The notes under the pieces are model-generated. The model was given only the letters and a program-made list of their open reading frames with translations. It was not told where the DNA came from and searched no databases. Shown here one piece after another: positions 1 through 8,400 of a stretch of DNA of 53,723 nucleotides. This DNA is from Pseudomonadota bacterium (GTDB lineage: Bacteria > Pseudomonadota > Gammaproteobacteria > Xanthomonadales > Xanthomonadaceae). The stretch is taken from positions 1-53,723 of the forward strand of contig JAEWOJ010000179.1 in assembly GCA_023399815.1 (NCBI GenBank), written 5' to 3'. Every line of letters starts with the position of its first letter. The first letter of the stretch is position 1. The translations under genes were made by a program, and so were the position numbers.

Positions 1-548
1 GCGTAGATCTGCCCACCCAGCTGCGGGATGAAGAAGGTATTCATCGTCGAGTTGGAGGTGATGTTGAATGCCAGCGGGCGGTTGGCCGGGAAGTTGAGCT
101 GGTTGACCGTGGCGATGCCCAGGTCCGGGTACACGAACACCCACTTCCAGTCGGTGGCGATCACGTCCACGTGCAGCGGTTCGCCGGCCACATCCAGCGG
201 CTTGTACGGGTCCAGTTCGTGGGTCGACTTCCACACGATCATTGCCAGCACCGCGATGATGACCAGCGGCACGCCCCAGACCACGATCTCCACCTTGGTG
301 GAGTGCGACCAGTCAGGCATGTATTTCGCTTTGGTGTTGCCGGCGCGGTAGCGCCAGGCGAACACGAAGGTCAGCACGATGGCCGGTATCACCACGATCA
401 GCATCAGGCCGATGCAGATCAGGATCAGGTCGCGCTGGGCGAGCCCGACCATGCCCTTCGAATCCAGCAGCACCCAGTCACAGCCCGACAGGCCGACGCA
501 GGCCAGGGCGACCAGCGCCAGGCGGATGCGGTTCCAGCAGATATTCAT
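1..548 (-). CDS. cyoA: Cytochrome bo3 ubiquinol oxidase subunit II, 5' part (runs off the window)
   Basis: CyoA is the membrane-anchored subunit of the proton-pumping quinol oxidase that reduces oxygen to water. Translating the minus strand from the ATG at 548 gives about 182 residues without a stop before the window edge. A lipoprotein signal with lipobox LSGC ends at Cys23. Two hydrophobic helices follow (about residues 40-62 and 85-106), then the start of a cupredoxin-type domain containing DWKWVF and ending near PQLGGQIYA, all typical of COX2-like quinol oxidase subunits. Subunit II of a bo3 enzyme lacks the CuA site, but the region that would decide this is outside the window. A purine-rich site (GACCTCC read as its complement) lies just before the start. 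cyoB, C and D would be expected to the left. Confidence 0.93.
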   Translation of the reverse strand, partial: MNICWNRIRLALVALACVGLSGCDWVLLDSKGMVGLAQRDLILICIGLMLIVVIPAIVLTFVFAWRYRAGNTKAKYMPDWSHSTKVEIVVWGVPLVIIAVLAMIVWKSTHELDPYKPLDVAGEPLHVDVIATDWKWVFVYPDLGIATVNQLNFPANRPLAFNITSNSTMNTFFIPQLGGQIY

Positions 549-673
549 TGGAGGTCAACCCTGTTGAAGAAGCGCGCTTGACCGGCTCGCCTGCGCGCAG
601 CGCCCGGGCGTGGAGCGGCTACACTGTGGGTACGATGTCGCCTACAAGAAGGCGAGCAACCCCAATCAAGTCA

Positions 674-694
674 ATACAAGATACATCATTGTAT
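674..694. promoter_or_regulatory. Putative operator ATACAA-N9-TTGTAT upstream of MocR regulator 1
   Basis: The 21-bp site at 674-694 has 6-bp arms ATACAA and TTGTAT around a 9-bp centre. It lies 38 bp before the start of the first MocR-type gene. The same arms with the same 9-bp spacing occur at 2171-2191, in front of the next genes. Two copies with identical geometry near a regulator gene suggest its binding site and autoregulation. That role is inferred. Confidence 0.55.
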
Positions 695-731
695 GGATTT
701 GTGCATCTGCACGTATGGAAAAAACTGACCG

Positions 732-2147
732 ATGACGCCACCTGCCGCCAGCCGCCGCGTGAAACACCCCAATCGCACCTGGGTTCGCCCCTTCCGCGAG
801 GGCGCCGGCCCGCTGTACCTGCAGATTGCCCAGCAGGTGCGCGAGGCGGTGGATGACGGGGTGCTGCGCCCAGGCGACCGCCTGCCGCCGCAGCGCGACC
901 TGGCACAGCAGGTGGGCGTGGACCTGACCACGGTCACCCGCGCCTTCGCCGAGCTGCGCCAGGCCGGCCTGCTCGACGCGCAGGGCGCTGGCGGTACCTT
1001 CATCGCGCTGTCGGCCGGCAACCGCAGCACCTCGGTCGACCTGAGCATGAACATCCCGCCGCTGCTGGGCAGCGCGCCGTTCGCACAGGGCATGGAGTCC
1101 GGCTTCCAGCACGTGGGCCAGCAGCTGGGCCAGGGCGAACTGATGAGCTACCACGTCGGCGCCGGCACCCGCGAGGACCGCGCCGCCGCCGTGCAGTGGC
1201 TGGCCCCGATGCTGGGCACGGTGGGTGCCGACCAGGTGGTGATCTGCCCCGGCGCGCAGACCGCGCTGTGCGCGCTGATCCTGGCCCGCACCCAGCCGGG
1301 CGAGCTGATCGCCGCCGAGCAGCTGACCTACCCGGGCCTGCTGGCCGCCGCGCGCGTGCTGCAGCGGGGCGTGGTGCCAGTGGCGATGGACGCCGAAGGC
1401 ATGCTCCCCGAAGCGCTGGAAGAGGCCTGCCAGCTGCGTCGCCCGCGCCTGCTATACTTGGTGCCGACCGTCCAGAACCCGACCACGGCGACGATGTCGG
1501 CACAGCGCCGGCAGGCGCTGCTGGCGGTCGCGAAGCGCCACGATCTGACCGTGATCGAAGACGATCCCTACTGGTTGCTGGCCGGAGACGCCGCGCCGCC
1601 GCTGGCCGCCCATCGCGACGCCGGCTGTCCGGTCTATTACATCTCCACCCTGTCCAAGTGCCTGGCGCCGGGCCTGCGCACCGCCTACCTGGTGGTGCCG
1701 CCCGGCGAGCCGATGGAGCCGGTGCTCGACGCCCTGCGTGCGATCGCGCTGATGCCGACCGAGTCGATGGTGGCGGTGGCCTCACACTGGATCCGCAGCG
1801 GCCAAGCGCGGGACATGGTGCAGCGCTTCCAGCAGGAACTGCGCGAGCGCCAGGCCATTGCCGCGCAGTACCTGCCGTCCCGCGCACGGGCGCACCCGGC
1901 CGGCCTGCACGTGTGGCTGCCGCTGCCGCCGCGGCTGGACCAGTACCGGCTGATCCAGGCCGCACAGGAGCAGGGGCTCGGCATCGCCAGCTCCGACGCC
2001 TTCAGCGTGGAAGATCCGCCGCCGGGCAACGCCATCCGCCTGTCACTGGGCGGCGCGGTTGACCAGTGCGCGCTGGCCCGGGCGCTGGTCAAGCTGAACG
2101 AGATCCTGTCTGAAGCCCCCGAGGCACGACACAACGCCATCGTCTGA
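732..2147 (+). CDS. MocR-type regulator 1: GntR winged helix fused to a PLP aminotransferase fold
   Basis: This 471-residue protein has a GntR winged helix-turn-helix at about residues 18-88 (PLYLQIAQQVREAV ... LPPQRDLAQQVGVDLTTVTRAF). A class I aminotransferase-like domain fills the rest. The PLP Schiff-base lysine is probably Lys309 in STLSKCLAPGLRT, preceded by IEDDPYW (phosphate/pyridine side) and NPTTAT. MocR proteins bind DNA and use PLP or a PLP adduct as effector rather than as enzymes; known members control pyridoxine (PdxR), GABA (GabR) and taurine (TauR) genes. The effector cannot be read from this sequence. A palindrome sits just upstream. A paralogue lies at 3089-4615, and two small genes lie between them. 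Start: ATG 732 is the first Met and fits the family length. Confidence 0.88.
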   Translation: MTPPAASRRVKHPNRTWVRPFREGAGPLYLQIAQQVREAVDDGVLRPGDRLPPQRDLAQQVGVDLTTVTRAFAELRQAGLLDAQGAGGTFIALSAGNRSTSVDLSMNIPPLLGSAPFAQGMESGFQHVGQQLGQGELMSYHVGAGTREDRAAAVQWLAPMLGTVGADQVVICPGAQTALCALILARTQPGELIAAEQLTYPGLLAAARVLQRGVVPVAMDAEGMLPEALEEACQLRRPRLLYLVPTVQNPTTATMSAQRRQALLAVAKRHDLTVIEDDPYWLLAGDAAPPLAAHRDAGCPVYYISTLSKCLAPGLRTAYLVVPPGEPMEPVLDALRAIALMPTESMVAVASHWIRSGQARDMVQRFQQELRERQAIAAQYLPSRARAHPAGLHVWLPLPPRLDQYRLIQAAQEQGLGIASSDAFSVEDPPPGNAIRLSLGGAVDQCALARALVKLNEILSEAPEARHNAIV

Positions 2148-2170
2148 ACCGGGCGCATGGCGCCAAATGC

Positions 2171-2191
2171 ATACAAAATGATATTTTGTAT
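2171..2191. promoter_or_regulatory. Putative operator: near-perfect palindrome before the membrane protein/Trx/MocR2 operon
   Basis: This is an inverted repeat with 9-bp perfect arms (2171-2179 and 2183-2191) around a GAT centre. It contains the same ATACAA-N9-TTGTAT core as the site at 674-694. It lies 24 bp after the stop of MocR 1 and 30 bp before the ATG at 2221. It is strikingly AT-rich for this genome and overlaps the only plausible promoter for the next three genes. Confidence 0.65.
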
Positions 2192-2220
2192 GTAATGTAT
2201 GGATGAAGGGACGTGCCTCG

Positions 2221-2481
2221 ATGCGCGCCGAGAAACTGAAGTTCCACCTGGTAATGGCCGGCTGCGGCGGCTTTGTCGTACTGATGCTGGCCGCGCTGGC
2301 CTGGGTCTGCCTGCAGCCGCAGACCGTGGACGTGCAGGCCGCCGAGCGCCACGCCATCGAGCAATGCGTGCAGCGCAGCGAGGATCCATCACGCAGCGAG
2401 ATCCAGCGCCGCGCGCAGGCCGATTCCTGCCGCGAGATGCGCAAGCAATACGTGCACAAGTTCGGCGGGGAAGCGTCCTGA
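2221..2481 (+). CDS. Small single-pass membrane protein, unknown function
   Basis: An 86-residue protein I do not recognise. After a short basic N-terminus there is one hydrophobic helix (about residues 10-31). A polar tail then follows with Cys49 and Cys70, probably periplasmic by the positive-inside rule. I chose ATG 2221 because GAAGGG lies 10 bases upstream; an in-frame ATG at 2203 has no such site. The stop overlaps the start of the next gene by one base (TGATG), so the two are translationally coupled. The neighbour is a thioredoxin-like CxxC membrane protein, so the two tail cysteines could be its substrate or form a disulfide. That is inference only. It lies between two MocR regulators and behind their shared palindrome. 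Confidence 0.65.
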   Translation: MRAEKLKFHLVMAGCGGFVVLMLAALAWVCLQPQTVDVQAAERHAIEQCVQRSEDPSRSEIQRRAQADSCREMRKQYVHKFGGEAS

Positions 2482-3092
2482 TGGGCGCAGCCGTGCCGCG
2501 TCGCCGCTGGCTGCTGCCGACGATGATCGCCCTCGCCTGCCTGTTCATGGCCGGCGTGGCGACAGCGCTGTGGCAGTACTTCGGCTATGGCGAGCAGTCC
2601 ACGTTCGCCGAACAGGCCATCGTCTTCGATGACGCGCAGCTGCGCCTGCCAGCGGAATTGGCCGGCGACACCGGCCGCATCCGCGTCGTGCATTTCTGGG
2701 ACCCGGCCTGCGCCGTCTGCAACCGCGAAACCGGAGCGCACCTGAGCTATCTGGTCAGCATGTACCGCCGTGCCGGCATCGACTTCTACGCGATCCGCCG
2801 CCCCGGTACGCAGGGCGAACTGCCCACGCCCCTGCGCGGCAAGGTCGTCGGCCTGCCGACCATCGACGGCATCGAAAACATCCCGGCCAGTCCTGCCGTG
2901 GCGATCTGGGACCGTCACGGCCACTTGGCCTATGCCGGCCCCTACAGCATCGGCATGGTCTGCAACTCGGCCAACAGTTTCGTCGAACCCCTGCTTGACC
3001 GGCTGGTGCATGGCGAAACGGTGCACCCGAAGGGACTGCTAGCAGTCGGCTGCTATTGCCCCTGGCAGACCGGGCGCGGGAAGCATTCATGA
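2481..3092 (+). CDS. Membrane-anchored thioredoxin-like protein (DUF6436-like)
   Basis: This 203-residue protein has an N-terminal signal anchor (about residues 10-30) followed by a thioredoxin-like domain. The strand VVHFWDPACAVC carries a CxxC pair at Cys77 and Cys80, and a cis-Pro-like segment NIPASPAVAIWD follows. This resembles the family annotated as DUF6436, related to periplasmic thiol-disulfide proteins. Near the C-terminus there is an extra GCYCPW motif. It probably acts on the periplasmic side of the inner membrane as a reductase, oxidase or metal-handling protein; the sequence does not decide. It is coupled by one base to the gene before and by a 4-base ATGA overlap to the MocR gene after, so the three form one operon. 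Confidence 0.75.
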   Translation: MGAAVPRRRWLLPTMIALACLFMAGVATALWQYFGYGEQSTFAEQAIVFDDAQLRLPAELAGDTGRIRVVHFWDPACAVCNRETGAHLSYLVSMYRRAGIDFYAIRRPGTQGELPTPLRGKVVGLPTIDGIENIPASPAVAIWDRHGHLAYAGPYSIGMVCNSANSFVEPLLDRLVHGETVHPKGLLAVGCYCPWQTGRGKHS

Positions 3093-4615
3093 CATCGCCG
3101 CCGCTTTCCGGCGCCGGCGCCGGTGCCGTCAGCGAGAAAAAAAACGGCGGTCGCCTGCCCGAACCGACCGATGGTTATGGACAGGCTCCCGCCGCCGGAA
3201 GCCACGATACGCCCCGACATCCTCCCTACATGCTGCGACCGGATGCCGCAGGCGCGGACTGGGTGGAATACGTGCATTCGCACAGCGGGCCGATCTACCT
3301 GCGCATCGTCAACGCGCTGGAGCGGACAATCAATCGCGGCGCGCTCCTTCCCGGCCAGCGCCTGCCCTCGCAGCGGGCACTGGCCCGACAGCTGGGCGTG
3401 GACCTGACCACGGCCACCCGCGCCTTCGACGAAGCACGCAAGCGCGGCCTGATCGAAGCGCGTGGCCCGCAGGGCAGTTTCATCGCGCCGCCGAAAGCCC
3501 GTTTCGACCAACCGGTGGACCTGAGCATGAACGCTCCCCCGGTACCCGACCCTGATGCCTTGGCCGATATCCTGCGCCGCGGAGCAGCGGCGGTGCTGGC
3601 GCGCAGCAATGCGCCAAACCTGATGACCTACCACCTCGGCGGCGGCAACCCGACCGACCGCCATGCAGCGGCGAGCTGGTTGCAACCGATGCTCGGCAAG
3701 GTCGAGGATTCGCACCTGCTGCTGACCGAGGGAGCGCAGAGCGCGCTGGTCGCGATTCTGGTCAGCCAGGGCCACGACGGCGATGCAGTCCTCTGCGACC
3801 GGCTGGTCTATCCCGGCCTGCTGCAGGCGGCGAAGGCGCTGCGCCGGCGCCTGGTACCGGTGGATGGCGACGAATACGGGATGTACCCACAGGCCCTGCA
3901 AAGACAGGCGCGGCACAGTGGCGCCCGGCTGGTCTATCTCAATCCGACTTGCCAGAACCCCACCGCGCTGACCCTGCCTGTACGACGGCGGGAGGAACTG
4001 GCTCGCGTCCTGGAAGGCGGGCATCTGCTGGCGATCGAAGACGACCCTTACTGGCACCTGTCCGATGAAGCGCCCACGCCGTTGGCGGCGATGGCACCGC
4101 GGCATGTATTTCACGTGGCCACGCTGTCCAAGGCGATCAGCCCCGGCCTGCGCACGGCATTCGTGCGCTGCCCGGATGCGGCACAGGCCACTGCGATGGC
4201 CGCTGCGTTGCGCGCAACCTGCCTGATGGGGCATCCGCTGGTCTCGGCGCTGGCGAGCCAGTTGCTGCTCGATGGTTCGGCGCAGGCGCTGCTGGCGCAG
4301 GTGCGCGCCGAAGCGCGCGAGCGCACGCGCATGGCCGGCTACCTGCTGGCCCCGTCGTTGCTGGTGCGCGCCGCCGGACTGCATGCATGGTGCCGGGTGC
4401 CCGAGCCGTGGACGGACACCACCCTGGTACATGGCGCGAGGCTGCAGGGATTGGCGATCGCGCCATCGTCGGCATTCTGTCCTCCCGGGACGCAGCACAC
4501 GGGAAGCGTGAGGTTGTCCTTGGGACAGGCCACGGATCGCAGGCAACTGGAGAATGCCCTGCGGAAAATCGATCGACTCGTACTCACCGACGATCTGCCT
4601 GCGATAACGCGATAG
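3089..4615 (+). CDS. MocR-type regulator 2: GntR winged helix fused to a PLP aminotransferase fold
   Basis: A 508-residue paralogue of the gene at 732-2147. A low-complexity N-terminal extension of about 60 residues (Gly/Ala/Pro-rich, including SEKKNGG) precedes the winged helix (PIYLRIVNALERTI ... LPSQRALARQLGVDLTTATRAF). The aminotransferase-like domain has QNPTALT, IEDDPYWHL and the PLP lysine at about Lys348 (ATLSKAISPGLRT). The start at 3089 overlaps the previous stop by 4 bases (ATGA) and has GGGAAG upstream; a start at 3056 is possible but lies deep in the preceding gene. It is co-transcribed with the membrane and thioredoxin-like genes. Two MocR regulators of this similarity around one small operon may respond to related signals or form heterodimers. 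That is inference. Confidence 0.86.
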   Translation: MTSPPLSGAGAGAVSEKKNGGRLPEPTDGYGQAPAAGSHDTPRHPPYMLRPDAAGADWVEYVHSHSGPIYLRIVNALERTINRGALLPGQRLPSQRALARQLGVDLTTATRAFDEARKRGLIEARGPQGSFIAPPKARFDQPVDLSMNAPPVPDPDALADILRRGAAAVLARSNAPNLMTYHLGGGNPTDRHAAASWLQPMLGKVEDSHLLLTEGAQSALVAILVSQGHDGDAVLCDRLVYPGLLQAAKALRRRLVPVDGDEYGMYPQALQRQARHSGARLVYLNPTCQNPTALTLPVRRREELARVLEGGHLLAIEDDPYWHLSDEAPTPLAAMAPRHVFHVATLSKAISPGLRTAFVRCPDAAQATAMAAALRATCLMGHPLVSALASQLLLDGSAQALLAQVRAEARERTRMAGYLLAPSLLVRAAGLHAWCRVPEPWTDTTLVHGARLQGLAIAPSSAFCPPGTQHTGSVRLSLGQATDRRQLENALRKIDRLVLTDDLPAITR

Positions 4616-4702
4616 CGACGCCATGACGGCCGCGCCTGTCGGAGCAGCCAGCGCGCGCGCCGGACCCGGGCGGCGGCGACAAGGGTGTGCACTGAAACAT
4701 CC

Positions 4703-4721
4703 GCGCGTGATAATGACGCGC
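4703..4721. other. Small inverted repeat in the mgtE leader
   Basis: GCGCGT (4703-4708) and ACGCGC (4716-4721) flank GATAATG, 56 bp before mgtE. The centre resembles a sigma70 -10 box, so this may be promoter or operator sequence. I see no long structured leader of the Mg2+-sensing ykoK (M-box) type. Confidence 0.25.
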
Positions 4722-4776
4722 CCGACACGTCCCCTGCCGCATCCTGCATCGCGGCCCTCCCTTTTACGGAGCCCCG

Positions 4777-6138
4777 ATGGCCGAAGCCGTACGCCACGAC
4801 AAGACCGCACGCCAGCTGCGCATGCTTTCCGATGCGCTGGACAGCGGTCGGCTGGGACCGGTGCGCCGGCTGGTCAACACGCTGGCGCCGGCGGAGATCG
4901 GCAACCTGCTCGAATCGCTGCCGCCGGGCAAGCGCGAGGTGGTGTGGGGGCTGGTGGACCAGGAAGACGACGGCGAGGTGCTGGTCCACGTCGGCGAGGA
5001 AGTACGCGAAAGCCTGCTGGCGGACATGGACCCGGACGAGATCATCGCCGCGGTCGAAGACCTGGACATCGACGACCTGGCCGACCTGGTCGAGGACTTG
5101 CCAGACACGGTCATCGACGAGGTCCTCAAGTCGATGGACCGCGAGAACCGCGAGCGCCTGGAGCAGGTGCTGTCCTACCCGGAGGACACCGCCGGGCGCC
5201 TGATGAACCCGGACGTGGTCACCGTGCGCGCCGACGTCAACATCGACGTGGTGCTGCGCTACCTGCGCCTGCGCGGCGAGCTGCCCGACCACACCGACTA
5301 CCTGTACGTGGTCAGCCGCCGCCACCAGTATCTGGGCCGCGTCTCGCTGGCCTCGCTGGTCACCCACGAGGACAGCACCCCGATCAACCGCCTGGTCGAC
5401 GACGAGCAGCCGGCCATCGACGTGGGCGAGAGCGCCGACGAGGTCGCGCGGCAGTTCTCCGACCACGACTGGGTATCGGCGCCGGTGGTGGACGACAACA
5501 ACATCCTGATCGGCCGCATCACCATCGACGACGTGGTGGACATCATCCGCGGCCAGGCCGAGCACCAGGCGCTGGGCGCCGCCGGCCTGGACGAAGACGA
5601 GGACCTGTTCAGCCCGGTCTGGCGCGCCATGCGCCGGCGCCTGGTGTGGCTGTTCGTCAACCTGTGCACCGCCTTCATCGCCGCCAACGTGGTCGGCCAG
5701 TTCGAGGGCACCATCGACAAGCTGGTGGCGCTGGCGGTGCTGATGCCGATGGTCGCCGGGCTGGGCGGCAACGCCGGCACCCAGGTGCTGGCGCTGATGG
5801 TGCGCGGCCTTGCGCTGGGTCAGGTCGGCGCCTCCAACATACGCACCCTGCTGTGGAAGGAACTGCGGGTGGCACTGCTCAACGGCCTGCTGATGGGCGC
5901 AGTGCTGGGCCTGATCGTGCTGGCCTGGTTCCACAACCCCGGCCTGTCGGTGGTGATCTTCGCCGCGCTGACCTGCAACCTGCTGCTCGCCGCCTCGGCC
6001 GGCGTGATGATTCCGATGACGCTCAAGCGGCTGGGCTTCGACCCGGCGCTGGCCAGCGGCATCTTCCTGACCGCCATCACCGACTCGATGGGCTTCTTCA
6101 CCTTCCTCGGGCTGGCCACCCTGGTGCTGCTGCGCTGA
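4777..6138 (+). CDS. mgtE: Magnesium transporter MgtE
   Basis: A 453-residue inner-membrane Mg2+ channel. Domain order is an acidic MgtE N-domain (about residues 35-135, rich in ExxxxxL helical repeats), a CBS pair (about 140-262) that senses cytosolic Mg2+, then five transmembrane helices (about 288-453). The signature PMVAGLGGNAGTQ in the membrane domain is the conserved MgtE pore motif. The length equals the usual 450. The start ATG at 4777 has CGGAG just upstream. It is a single-gene unit facing the minus-strand Ax21-like gene. Confidence 0.95.
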   Translation: MAEAVRHDKTARQLRMLSDALDSGRLGPVRRLVNTLAPAEIGNLLESLPPGKREVVWGLVDQEDDGEVLVHVGEEVRESLLADMDPDEIIAAVEDLDIDDLADLVEDLPDTVIDEVLKSMDRENRERLEQVLSYPEDTAGRLMNPDVVTVRADVNIDVVLRYLRLRGELPDHTDYLYVVSRRHQYLGRVSLASLVTHEDSTPINRLVDDEQPAIDVGESADEVARQFSDHDWVSAPVVDDNNILIGRITIDDVVDIIRGQAEHQALGAAGLDEDEDLFSPVWRAMRRRLVWLFVNLCTAFIAANVVGQFEGTIDKLVALAVLMPMVAGLGGNAGTQVLALMVRGLALGQVGASNIRTLLWKELRVALLNGLLMGAVLGLIVLAWFHNPGLSVVIFAALTCNLLLAASAGVMIPMTLKRLGFDPALASGIFLTAITDSMGFFTFLGLATLVLLR

Positions 6139-6192
6139 GCGGGAAACCGGGACCCTTGCGGGGTTCCGGCTCGCTGCCGCCAGCGGCGCCGA

Positions 6193-7005
6193 TCAGAAGC
6201 CGGCGCGCACGCCCAGACGATAGAAACGCACGTCCTCGTAGAATTCCGCCTCGCCCACCAGTCCCCAGACCGGGGTGAAGCGGTACTGGAAGCCGACGTT
6301 GCCGACCGCCGAATCGTCGACCAGCAGGTTGTCGTCCACCCGCAGGTAGCCGGCCTTGGCCCACAGCTCTAGGTTGGGCACCGGCCTGGCGCGGACGCCC
6401 AGCATCAGCTTGCCGGCATACAGGTGGTCGCTGCCGCTGACGTCGTCCTCCGGGTAGTCCAGGTCCCGGTAGTCCAGCTTCGCGCCCAGCCGCAGCAGCG
6501 ACAGTTCGCTGATGAAATCGGCGCGCCGGGAAAGGGGGATACCCGCGCCCAGGCCGATTTCGGCCTGGTCGATGGCGACCTCAAGGCGCTCGGCATCGAC
6601 GCTCCAGCGCTTCGAAACCCGGTCGTATCCGCCGAAGACATAGAGGCCGTCGGTCACCGCCAGCGAGCCGCGCGCGTAACCGCCGTTGCCGCTCTCGTCG
6701 ACGCCGTACATGTCCACGTCCAGCCGCGCCACGCCAGCCTCGACCCAAGTGTAGCCCGGCCCTTCGATCTTTTCGCGGCTGACTGACGGCGCATAGGACG
6801 GGCGCTGCGGTGCGGGCGAAGGCTCGGCAGCACCTGGTACGACCTCCCCCTGCACGGCGGCTTCGTCGCTGGCGGCCCCGGTCGCGGCCTGCGCCGCCTT
6901 CTGGCGCTCCCACCACGGCGAACGCTGCGCGTGCGCGTCCTGTACCCACGCCATCGCCACCAGCAGGGCGGCGCCAGCGCAGGCGGTCCCGATGTCCATC
7001 TTCAT
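6193..7005 (-). CDS. Ax21-like outer-membrane beta-barrel protein
   Basis: A 270-residue secreted protein. A signal peptide ends at an AHA-type site near residue 26. A Pro/Ala-rich linker follows, then about 180 residues of alternating strands starting YTWVEAGVARLDVDMYG, with YVFGGYDRVSKRW and a C-terminal Phe (RLGVRAGF). The opening 'YxxVEGGY/xxFGGY' pattern matches Ax21 and related Xanthomonas small porin-like barrels; a terminal aromatic residue is the usual barrel-assembly signal. Ax21 proteins are secreted via outer-membrane vesicles. Start chosen at 7005, where AAGGAAG lies 8 bases upstream; an upstream Met at 7092 would bury the signal peptide. The gene converges with mgtE. Confidence 0.7.
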   Translation of the reverse strand: MKMDIGTACAGAALLVAMAWVQDAHAQRSPWWERQKAAQAATGAASDEAAVQGEVVPGAAEPSPAPQRPSYAPSVSREKIEGPGYTWVEAGVARLDVDMYGVDESGNGGYARGSLAVTDGLYVFGGYDRVSKRWSVDAERLEVAIDQAEIGLGAGIPLSRRADFISELSLLRLGAKLDYRDLDYPEDDVSGSDHLYAGKLMLGVRARPVPNLELWAKAGYLRVDDNLLVDDSAVGNVGFQYRFTPVWGLVGEAEFYEDVRFYRLGVRAGF

Positions 7006-7137
7006 GCAGTCACTTCCTTTGCGGATCGATGCCCGGCCGGGCGGCGGCGATTCTAACCGAATGCCCGGCCTTGACCTCCAGGCAGGTGGCAACGCCCGGC
7101 GGATATCATTCCCGGCAGATCACCGGCGACCGTTCCC

Positions 7138-7404
7138 ATGACCACCACCCTCACCGACTACTACCAGCCCGGATGGCGCGAGCAGCGCCACACCTGCCCC
7201 GCCTGCGACTGGCAGGGCGATTCGCGGCAGATGGAAATGGAACTGCACGACGAGCAGAGCGAATACGCCTGTCCCCGATGCGAGTTCCCGTTGCTGGTGG
7301 TGCTGCATCCGGACCTGGCGCAGGTGCAGGCCGCCGCCGCGGCCGGCAACGCCGAAGCGCAGGAACAACTGGCGATCCTCGCCAGCGCACCACGCCCGCA
7401 GTGA
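7138..7404 (+). CDS. Small zinc-ribbon-like protein, unknown function
   Basis: An 88-residue protein with two CxxC knuckles, CPAC at about residues 20-23 and CPRC at about 43-46. This is the geometry of a four-Cys zinc ribbon. The C-terminal half is Ala-rich and helical (VQAAAAAGNAEAQEQLAIL). It is probably cytoplasmic. No specific family is recognised. It precedes the lipoprotein esterase gene by 67 bp and may be co-transcribed with it. Confidence 0.65.
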   Translation: MTTTLTDYYQPGWREQRHTCPACDWQGDSRQMEMELHDEQSEYACPRCEFPLLVVLHPDLAQVQAAAAAGNAEAQEQLAILASAPRPQ

Positions 7405-7471
7405 TGCGGTGCAGGCTGCCGTCGCGACGTCGCGCCGTTACGATGGCGCAGGCTTCCCACAGGTATCCCTC

Positions 7472-8290
7472 ATGGCGCTCCCGCTGTTCCGCCCACTTCT
7501 CCGTCATGCCGCCGGGCTCGTCCTGCTGACGCTGATGGCCGGCTGCGCCTCCGCGCCCGCTACCGGCGGCGATGGCGGCCACTTCGTCGCCCGTACCGTC
7601 ACCCTCGACGGCGCGAGCATGCCGTACCAGGTGTTCGTGCCCGCCAGCGCCGCGCGCCGGCCTGGTCCGCTGCCGGTGGTGCTGTTCCTGCATGGTTCGG
7701 GCGAGCGCGGGCGCGACGGCGTCAAGCAGACCGAAGCCGGGCTCGGCCCCTACCTGCGCGCGCATGCGGCCGATTTCCCGGCGCTGGCGGTGCTGCCGCA
7801 GGCGCCGGACAACGAGGAATGGAGCGGCCGCAACAACGCGCTGGCGCTGGCCGCACTCGACGCGGCAATCGCCGAGTTTTCCGCCGACCCGACCCGCCAA
7901 TACCTGACCGGCCTGTCGATGGGCGGCTACGGCAGCTGGAACATCGCCCTGGCCGAACCGGTGCGTTTCGCCGCCATCGTGCCCATCTGCGGCGGCATCC
8001 GCGCCCCGCGCAGCGAGCGCCCCGGCCTGCTGGTCGAGGCGCTGGCCGGCGAAAGCGACCCGTACGCCGCGCTGGCCCGGCGCATGAAGGACATGCCGAT
8101 CTGGATCTTCCACGGCGCGCAGGACAACGCGGTGCCGCCGGACGACGACCGCCGCCTGGACGCCGCCTTCCACGTCGCCGGCGCCGGCGACGTGCGGTAC
8201 ACCGAGTATCCGCAGGGCAACCACAACGTATGGGACGCCACCTACGCCGATCCGGCGATGTGGCAGTGGCTGTTCGCGCAGAAGCGCTGA
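7472..8290 (+). CDS. Lipoprotein alpha/beta-hydrolase (feruloyl-esterase/polyhydroxybutyrate-depolymerase-like)
   Basis: A 272-residue serine esterase exported as a lipoprotein: lipobox LMAGC ends the signal at about residue 25. The oxyanion region is VVLFLHGSGERG, the nucleophile elbow GLSMGGYGSW, the acid probably the Asp in HGAQDNAVPPDD, and the His in YPQGNHNVWD. This matches the dienelactone-hydrolase/LpqC-type 'phospholipase/carboxylesterase' group. The substrate is unknown. Start at 7472, because the in-frame upstream extension to 7409 would bury the signal peptide. A REP hairpin follows 21 bp after the stop. Confidence 0.82.
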   Translation: MALPLFRPLLRHAAGLVLLTLMAGCASAPATGGDGGHFVARTVTLDGASMPYQVFVPASAARRPGPLPVVLFLHGSGERGRDGVKQTEAGLGPYLRAHAADFPALAVLPQAPDNEEWSGRNNALALAALDAAIAEFSADPTRQYLTGLSMGGYGSWNIALAEPVRFAAIVPICGGIRAPRSERPGLLVEALAGESDPYAALARRMKDMPIWIFHGAQDNAVPPDDDRRLDAAFHVAGAGDVRYTEYPQGNHNVWDATYADPAMWQWLFAQKR

Positions 8291-8311
8291 CACCTTCTCC
8301 GGCGGGCATCG

Positions 8312-8336
8312 GTAGGTGCCGACCGTTGGTCGGCAC
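8312..8336 (+). repeat. REP element (GTAG type), upstream of RAYT
   Basis: GTAG at 8312 is followed by a perfect 9-bp stem, GTGCCGACC (8316-8324) and GGTCGGCAC (8328-8336), with loop GTT. This is the classic layout of GTAG-type REP sequences in Stenotrophomonas and Xanthomonas. Its inverted copy lies just after the transposase gene. Confidence 0.85.
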
Positions 8337-8337
8337 T

Positions 8338-8367
8338 GCTCATCAGCACTCCGCTCATCAGCATTCC
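8338..8367 (+). repeat. 15-bp tandem duplication
   Basis: Two adjacent 15-bp units (8338-8352 and 8353-8367) begin GCTCATCAGCA and differ at one position. They sit between the upstream REP and the RAYT gene. Confidence 0.7.
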
Positions 8368-8400
8368 GGCCACATCACCAAGCGTGATCGCCTGACAGCC

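Noticed and set aside
4616..4776. A Mg2+ riboswitch before mgtE
   Set aside because: The 161-bp leader lacks the long paired structure and conserved segments of known Mg2+ sensors; only one 6-bp inverted repeat is visible.
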